From: Treponema sp.
GTDB lineage: Bacteria > Spirochaetota > Spirochaetia > Treponematales > Treponemataceae
Direction of reading: 5' to 3'
Assembly (NCBI GenBank): GCA_017534445.1
Contig: JAFXWC010000038.1
Location: 111,138-175,137, forward strand
Length of the DNA stretch: 64,000 bases
Position numbers and translations under genes: made by a program. Shown here in pieces: positions 59,875-64,000 of this stretch. A model generated the notes under the pieces. That model saw only the letters and a program-made list of their open reading frames with translations. It was not told the origin of the DNA and did not search any database. How positions within the stretch are numbered: the first letter of the stretch is position 1; the number at the start of each line of letters is the position of its first letter.

Positions 59875-59903
59875 AATATATGCTTTTTGAACATTATTGT
59901 CAA
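59875..59903 (-). promoter_or_regulatory. Sigma-70 promoter of the ABC importer
   Basis: On the minus strand TTGACA (59903-59898), a 17-base spacer and TATATT (59880-59875) form an almost perfect promoter 55 bases upstream of the binding-protein ATG. No T-box or other leader structure is seen in the short 5' region. Confidence 0.75.
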
Positions 59904-60009
59904 CAGTCAATGATTTGTGTATTTGTATTCCGTAAACATAGCAATTTTATCCAATTATTTTCTGTGCCCTTGCTGTAAAGTGGAAGCATCAAAACGCAAG
60001 GAGTTGCAA

Positions 60010-60399
60010 ATGGAAAAATCTGTTTTTGAAAGTTTTAACGAAGGTAAGCTTAGGCTTAAGGGAAGCGAAAAGGACTTTGCAGAAATTGCATGGTCAAAGC
60101 ATCCGGTTTTTGAAGGAGTTGAACTGAAGCACATCATCACTTCAAAAGACACGGGCGGAGCGTTCAGCTATCATCTTGTGCGCATTGCTCCCAACAAAAG
60201 CATAGGGAATCACATTCACGAAACCCAGCTTGAAACCCACGAAGTGATTGCCGGCAAGGGTGTGTGCATTAACGACGGCGCGAGCATTGCCTATGAAAGC
60301 GGAGTAATTTCCATTATGGGCGCAAAGGTTCCCCACGAAGTTAACGCGGGAAGCGAAGGCCTTTACCTGTTCGCAAAGTTTTTCCCGGCACTGTGCTAG
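60010..60399 (+). CDS. Small cupin protein
   Basis: A 129-residue protein when started at the ATG at 60010 (AAGGAG upstream); the longer frame adds an unlikely Cys-rich leader. One cupin barrel: NKSIGNHIHETQLETHEVI supplies the metal-binding His/Gln/Glu/His set, and GAKVPHEVNAGSEG the second motif. Single-domain cupins bind small ligands or have simple enzyme activities. It is divergent from the ABC importer and convergent with an AraC gene that also has a cupin-like domain. Confidence 0.75.
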   Translation: MEKSVFESFNEGKLRLKGSEKDFAEIAWSKHPVFEGVELKHIITSKDTGGAFSYHLVRIAPNKSIGNHIHETQLETHEVIAGKGVCINDGASIAYESGVISIMGAKVPHEVNAGSEGLYLFAKFFPALC

Positions 60400-60410
60400 G
60401 ACTGCAAAGA

Positions 60411-61046
60411 TTATTCTTTGTCTGTCTTAAGCGATGCCCTGTATTCCTTTGGGGTAAGACCCACCACTTTCTGAAAGCATCTGTCCAGGTGGCTTTGGTC
60501 GCAGAAGCCTGCATCATAGGTTACCTGGCAGACGCTTTTTTCTTCTTCAAGAAGTTTCTGTGCCTTGCGCACCTTGCACTGAATCTGGAACTGGTGGGGT
60601 GTAAGTCCAAATGCCTTTTTGAATTTACGGATAAGATGAAAGGGGCTGGTGTTTGAGTCTGCCGCCATTTCTTCTATTAAATACATGTTTTCCGGCTTGT
60701 CCAGAATGCTTGACTTTAGCTCCACAAGCTTAACGTCGCCAGGAAAATTTTCTGGACTTGCCGCAGAACTTGTTGCAGGAAAGAGGATACAGGTTACCGC
60801 CATTGAATAGGGCTTTCCGTCCACGGTCCTAATTTCGTGAAGCACATCAGGCAGAATCTTGAACTGCTCCCCTGCCCCATAGACTTTTTCCTTTCCGTTC
60901 ATGATGATGCAAACTTCTCCCTCTTCCACATAGCCCAAGACCAAGTGTCCCGTGTGCGTATGAGGCGCGTAGCACTTGGTTGAATTTTTGTAGTGCACGC
61001 ACTCAATCTCGTCATTTTTCTTGTGGTAGGAAATTTCGTTTGCCAT
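60411..61046 (-). CDS. AraC family transcriptional regulator with cupin-like sensor domain
   Basis: A 211-residue regulator. The N-terminal sensor barrel has APHTHTGHLVLGYVEEGEV and GEQFKILPDVLHEI. The C-terminal double HTH is SPFHLIRKFKKAFGLTPHQF and VTYDAGFCDQSHLDRCF, followed by VGLTPKEYRAS, the AraC hallmark. A short gap separates it from the MATE gene, so control of that transporter by a small molecule is plausible. Confidence 0.87.
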   Translation of the reverse strand: MANEISYHKKNDEIECVHYKNSTKCYAPHTHTGHLVLGYVEEGEVCIIMNGKEKVYGAGEQFKILPDVLHEIRTVDGKPYSMAVTCILFPATSSAASPENFPGDVKLVELKSSILDKPENMYLIEEMAADSNTSPFHLIRKFKKAFGLTPHQFQIQCKVRKAQKLLEEEKSVCQVTYDAGFCDQSHLDRCFQKVVGLTPKEYRASLKTDKE

Positions 61047-61063
61047 AACCAGATACGAGTCTC

Positions 61064-62464
61064 CTATTCCTTACCTGCCTCATTCTTTGCCGCAAGGTTC
61101 ACGAGCCACTTTTCCTTTTTAAGCCACCATGTTGCTATGGCAATCTTTGGAAATTCCACTGCCTTGATGATTGTGTACATTATAACAGGGCCAATGCTTG
61201 TAAGCTTTGCCATAAGGAAGATTCCAGGAATTACTACAAAGACGTTGGAAATTCCGTCAACAAGCATTCCCATCATTGTGTCACCGCCAGCCCTGCTTAC
61301 GCTGAACTGGCCGTTTATGTACACCCAGGCCGGCATGTAGAGTGCCATTACAAAGACCATGCTCTTGCAGATGGACTGAGACTGCGGACTCAGATGCCTA
61401 AATACAATTGGCACAAGCAAAATGGTAACAAGCCCAACTCCCGTCATCATAAGGCCAAAAACGTTGGCACCGTTCAAAAGCCAAACTTTCTGCTTTCTTG
61501 CAAGCTCCAAATCTCCCCGCCCCAGGCTTTTTCCAATGATTACGCCTGTTGAAGTTATGATTCCGCTAAAGGCCACAAAGAAAAGGTTTGCAATTGCAAA
61601 ACTTGCGCTCATACCGGAAACAACTTCAGAACCACCGCGTCCGTTGTACAAAGCGGCAGAAACTGTTTCTGCAACAGCCCAAAGCATTTCTGAGCAAGAT
61701 GACATTGCGGCCCTTGAGCAAATTTCTTTGTAGAGCTTAAAGTTCACGTGGAACATATCGTACACCCGAATCAGGAAGGGTGGCTTTCTTGCAAGGATGT
61801 AGATGATAAATACAAGCATTTCTACCGCGCGGGCAATGACCGTAGCTATGGCGGCACCCCTAACCTCCAGGCGAGGTGCACCCAAGTTTCCGTAGATGAA
61901 GACCCAGTTAAAGAAAGTGTTCACCAAAGTTGCAAAGATAGAAATAACGAGCGGAGCGTTTACCCTGCCGATTTCCCTTAGCGAAGAAGCGATTACGGTT
62001 GAGACAACAATCGGTATTCCCGTAAAGGCAATAATCCAAAGGTACTGCTGCCCCTGATCCAAGATATCCCCAGCCTGAGTGTTTCCCCTTACCATAAAAG
62101 ACAGGACCATGCGCGGGAAAAAGAGGCTGGCAGACATAAACAAAGCCGCAATAAAAAGCCCAACCCAAAGCTTAAAGCAGAAGGACTGCCTCATTCCGTT
62201 CTTGTCTTCCGCACCGGAAAACTGCGTCATGAAAATTCCTGCGGCAGTACAAACGGTTGTCAAAAAGACAATGAAGAGGAAAATGATTTGTCCAGAAATG
62301 TTAACGCCAGACATCTTTACGTCTCCAAGACCGGAAACCATAAAGTTGTCTATGAGCGAAACAAGGTTTTGCACCAAAAGCTGTGCCATTACTGGAAGCG
62401 CAATTTTTAATGCCGACGAATAGAATGCGGCACTTCCAAACCTATTTATTTTTTTATCCAACAA
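61064..62464 (-). CDS. MATE family efflux transporter
   Basis: A 466-residue transporter when started at the TTG at 62464, which has GGAG six bases upstream. The longer frame to 62575 is translated from the CCCTGAGTGTAGTCAAAGGG palindromic repeat and the end of the next gene, and is rejected. Twelve membrane segments are visible; features are ALKIALPVMAQLLVQNLVSL, AGDTMMGMLVDGISNVFVV and GIPIVVSTVIASSLREIGR. MATE pumps export drugs or metabolites by Na+ or H+ antiport. The AraC gene follows on the same strand. Confidence 0.85.
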   Translation of the reverse strand: MLDKKINRFGSAAFYSSALKIALPVMAQLLVQNLVSLIDNFMVSGLGDVKMSGVNISGQIIFLFIVFLTTVCTAAGIFMTQFSGAEDKNGMRQSFCFKLWVGLFIAALFMSASLFFPRMVLSFMVRGNTQAGDILDQGQQYLWIIAFTGIPIVVSTVIASSLREIGRVNAPLVISIFATLVNTFFNWVFIYGNLGAPRLEVRGAAIATVIARAVEMLVFIIYILARKPPFLIRVYDMFHVNFKLYKEICSRAAMSSCSEMLWAVAETVSAALYNGRGGSEVVSGMSASFAIANLFFVAFSGIITSTGVIIGKSLGRGDLELARKQKVWLLNGANVFGLMMTGVGLVTILLVPIVFRHLSPQSQSICKSMVFVMALYMPAWVYINGQFSVSRAGGDTMMGMLVDGISNVFVVIPGIFLMAKLTSIGPVIMYTIIKAVEFPKIAIATWWLKKEKWLVNLAAKNEAGKE

Positions 62465-62525
62465 TTTTTTCTCCAAACTCGTTCCCTGAGTGTAGTCAAA
62501 GGGTTTGCAACTCAGGCATTCGCTA

Positions 62526-63686
62526 TTAGCCGAGCAATTCCTCTGCCAACTTTTCAAGCGCGGCAATATCCGCATCTTTCATAGAAACTTTTATTGAAAC
62601 CTTTGTCTCTGCAAATTTAATGTCTGCGCAAGGCTCAAGAAGCGAAGCCATTGTCTTTGCGGCAGCCGGATTCCAGCTGGAATTTTCAATAAAAGCAACG
62701 GTCCTCTTTTGATAGTTGCGTTCCGTCAAGTGCTGAATGAATTCACGCATGGCAGGGAATACGCCTCCGCAGTAAGTGGTAGAAGCAAGCACCAGCTTTC
62801 CGTACCTAAAGGCATCCTCAACGCACTCGTAAATATCTTCGCGGGCAAGGTCAAAGATTGCAACTTTTGGGCAACCCTTGTACTTTAGGATTTGCGCCAA
62901 CTTTTCCGCAGCTTGCTTTGTGTGCCCATAAACGGAAGTATAGGCAAGGGCAACACCTTGGCTTTCAACCCCATAGCTTGACCAAGTGTCGTACTGGCCA
63001 ATGTAATGGGCCAAGTCCTTGTCCAAAACAGGACCGTGCAGTGGACAGATAACCTTAATGTCCAGGGCAGAAACTTTTTTTAGCAAGGCTTGAACAGCAG
63101 AACCAAACTTTCCCACAATGCCAAAGTAGTAGCGGCGTGCCTCGCAGTCCCAGCCCTCTGGATCATCATAGTCAAGCGCACCAAACTTTCCAAAGGCATC
63201 GGCAGAAAAAAGAATCTTGTCTTCCTCTTCATAAGTCATTACAACTTCCGGCCAATGAACGTTGGGTGCAGAAACAAATCTTAGCTTTCGCGTGCCAAGG
63301 TCAAGAAGGCTTCCCTCCGCAACAACAAGCTGCCTCTCTGGAAAGTCTGTCTGGAACATATTCTTCATTATTGAAAATGCAACTTTTGATGCAACAATCT
63401 TTGCCGCAGGATATTTCTGAGCAAAACGCATCACGTTGGCCGAATGATCCATTTCCATGTGCTGAACAACAAGGTAATCCGGCTTTCTTTCTCCAAGAAC
63501 TGCCTCTATGTTTGAAAGCCACTGGTCGCCAAAATTAGCATCAACGCTATCCATTACGCAAACTTTATCATCCAAAATCACATAGGAGTTGTAAGCCATT
63601 CCGCCGGGCACTTCAAACTGCCCCTCAAACAAATCAATCTCATGATCGTCAACCCCAACATATTTTACCGCGTCACAAATATCCAT
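62526..63686 (-). CDS. Flavodiiron protein (A-type, FprA-like)
   Basis: A 386-residue protein with the ATG at 63686 (GGAGG upstream); 95 upstream in-frame codons come from a family A repeat and are not coding. N-terminal metallo-beta-lactamase-like domain with the diiron ligands in QHMEMDHSAN, NVHWPEVVMTYEEEDKILFSA (cut here) and CPLHGPVL. C-terminal flavodoxin domain with AYTSVYGHTKQAAEKLA for FMN phosphate binding. Such enzymes reduce O2 to water or NO to N2O and protect anaerobes. No rubredoxin domain is fused, so an external donor is needed. Confidence 0.92.
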   Translation of the reverse strand: MDICDAVKYVGVDDHEIDLFEGQFEVPGGMAYNSYVILDDKVCVMDSVDANFGDQWLSNIEAVLGERKPDYLVVQHMEMDHSANVMRFAQKYPAAKIVASKVAFSIMKNMFQTDFPERQLVVAEGSLLDLGTRKLRFVSAPNVHWPEVVMTYEEEDKILFSADAFGKFGALDYDDPEGWDCEARRYYFGIVGKFGSAVQALLKKVSALDIKVICPLHGPVLDKDLAHYIGQYDTWSSYGVESQGVALAYTSVYGHTKQAAEKLAQILKYKGCPKVAIFDLAREDIYECVEDAFRYGKLVLASTTYCGGVFPAMREFIQHLTERNYQKRTVAFIENSSWNPAAAKTMASLLEPCADIKFAETKVSIKVSMKDADIAALEKLAEELLG

Positions 63687-63789
63687 GGCATTCCTCCAGA
63701 AATAAAATCGCTTTATTCTAGCGCGAAAAGTAAAAACTTTCAAATGCCAGCCAAAAGACGCTCTTCCACTTTCAAGCCTATTCTTTTTC

Positions 63790-63960
63790 TTCTTTGGAGC
63801 CGCTTTTATTGTTAAACTGTGTCCGCCACTCCGTGCCGGCCAAACTTCCACGCATTCCCCGCTTTCCAGGGTCGCTTGAAACTTCGTTGCGAGAACCGGC
63901 TTCCGCCTCCATTGCCTGCCGGCAACCGCTCCGCGGCCCTTCCAATCGGGGCTAAGTTTG
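63790..63960 (-). repeat. GC-rich dispersed repeat, family A, long copy near window end
   Basis: In reverse orientation it repeats nearly all blocks of copy 1 (2782-2934): AGCCCCGATTGGAAGGGCCG, GGTTGCCGGCAGGCAATGGA, a GCGGGGAATGCG block, GGCGGACACAGTTTAAC and AGGCGGCTCC-like GCGGCTCCAAAGAAGAAAAA. It lies upstream of the flavodiiron gene. This copy and copy 1 are the two most complete in the window. Confidence 0.85.
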
Positions 63961-64000
63961 GTTTCAAGCACCCCTAATTTTCAGCGAGTAGGTGTCTCCG

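Noticed and set aside
59821..59916. T-box or tryptophan riboswitch before the ABC importer
   Set aside because: The leader between promoter and start is only about 50 bases and shows no specifier or antiterminator structure.
61064..62575. MATE transporter start at 62575
   Set aside because: The extension overlaps the flavodiiron gene end and translates a palindromic repeat. TTG at 62464 with GGAG is preferred.
62526..63971. A 481-codon open frame for the flavodiiron protein
   Set aside because: The first 95 codons translate the family A repeat and AT-rich spacer; the ATG at 63686 has GGAGG and starts the conserved domain.

Overview
The window looks like the chromosome of a treponeme or close spirochaete relative. 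The best evidence is a FlaB-type periplasmic flagellin core protein (11411-12271) behind a sigma-28-like promoter. Supporting evidence is the set of spirochaete-style exported proteins, lipoproteins, TPR proteins and BspA-like leucine-rich repeat proteins. Housekeeping genes (clpA, rsmG, rsmE, hisC, uvrD, rimO, purB, ssb) are spread over both strands. I saw no rRNA, tRNA, CRISPR array or intact insertion sequence.

Layout. 1-4.7 kb: the 3' part of clpA with an unusual acidic linker, an orphan AAA ATPase, and an Lrp-type regulator coupled to a PLP aminotransferase. 5-10.7 kb: a TPR protein, then a leftward group (rsmE, an HExxH protein, a secreted protein, rsmG), a small outer-membrane-like protein and a zinc-ribbon membrane protein. 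10.7-12.3 kb: a repeat-rich gap and flaB. 12.4-14.9 kb: two coupled flavodoxin-like genes, a NUDIX hydrolase and a DUF72 protein.

15.1-26.9 kb is an AT-rich accessory island and the main point of interest. It is one tight rightward operon. In order it holds a remnant of a C5-methyltransferase, a C5-cytosine methyltransferase, a GHKL ATPase fused to a histidine-kinase core, a receiver-domain protein, a second C5-cytosine methyltransferase, an NgoFVII-like PLD nuclease, an McrB-like GTPase, an McrC-like nuclease and a Fic protein. Two m5C methyltransferases plus McrB and McrC subunits resemble the LlaJI type of restriction-modification system. The PLD nuclease and the McrB protein carry the same C-terminal/N-terminal target-recognition-like domain, and a two-component-like pair sits inside the operon. 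I infer one site-specific restriction system with two alternative nucleases and a built-in signalling module. This combination is not one I can name.

27-36.9 kb: a 2H phosphoesterase, a TPR protein, a PilZ protein, a PlsC-like acyltransferase, a U32 protein, a cluster with a PIN toxin-antitoxin pair and a lipoprotein, and ssb. 37-47 kb: a large unrecognised protein, a CorA-type transporter with a possible leader peptide, a phosphoesterase, hisC, and a tightly packed leftward operon purB-lolA-rodZ-rimO-uvrD (down from 49.6 kb). 49.7-56.5 kb: a zinc-ribbon protein, a secreted LRR protein with a metzincin motif, a NarL-type two-component pair, a membrane protein and an LRR lipoprotein. 57-60 kb: an ABC importer of the TrpXYZ type. 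60-63.7 kb: a cupin protein, an AraC regulator, a MATE transporter and a flavodiiron protein.

Intergenic gaps are unusually rich in dispersed palindromic repeats. One GC-rich family occurs at least seven times in both orientations. A second class has 16-20 bp perfect terminal inverted repeats around unrelated interiors. These repeats create misleading N-terminal extensions on some open reading frames, so several starts were moved inward using Shine-Dalgarno sites.
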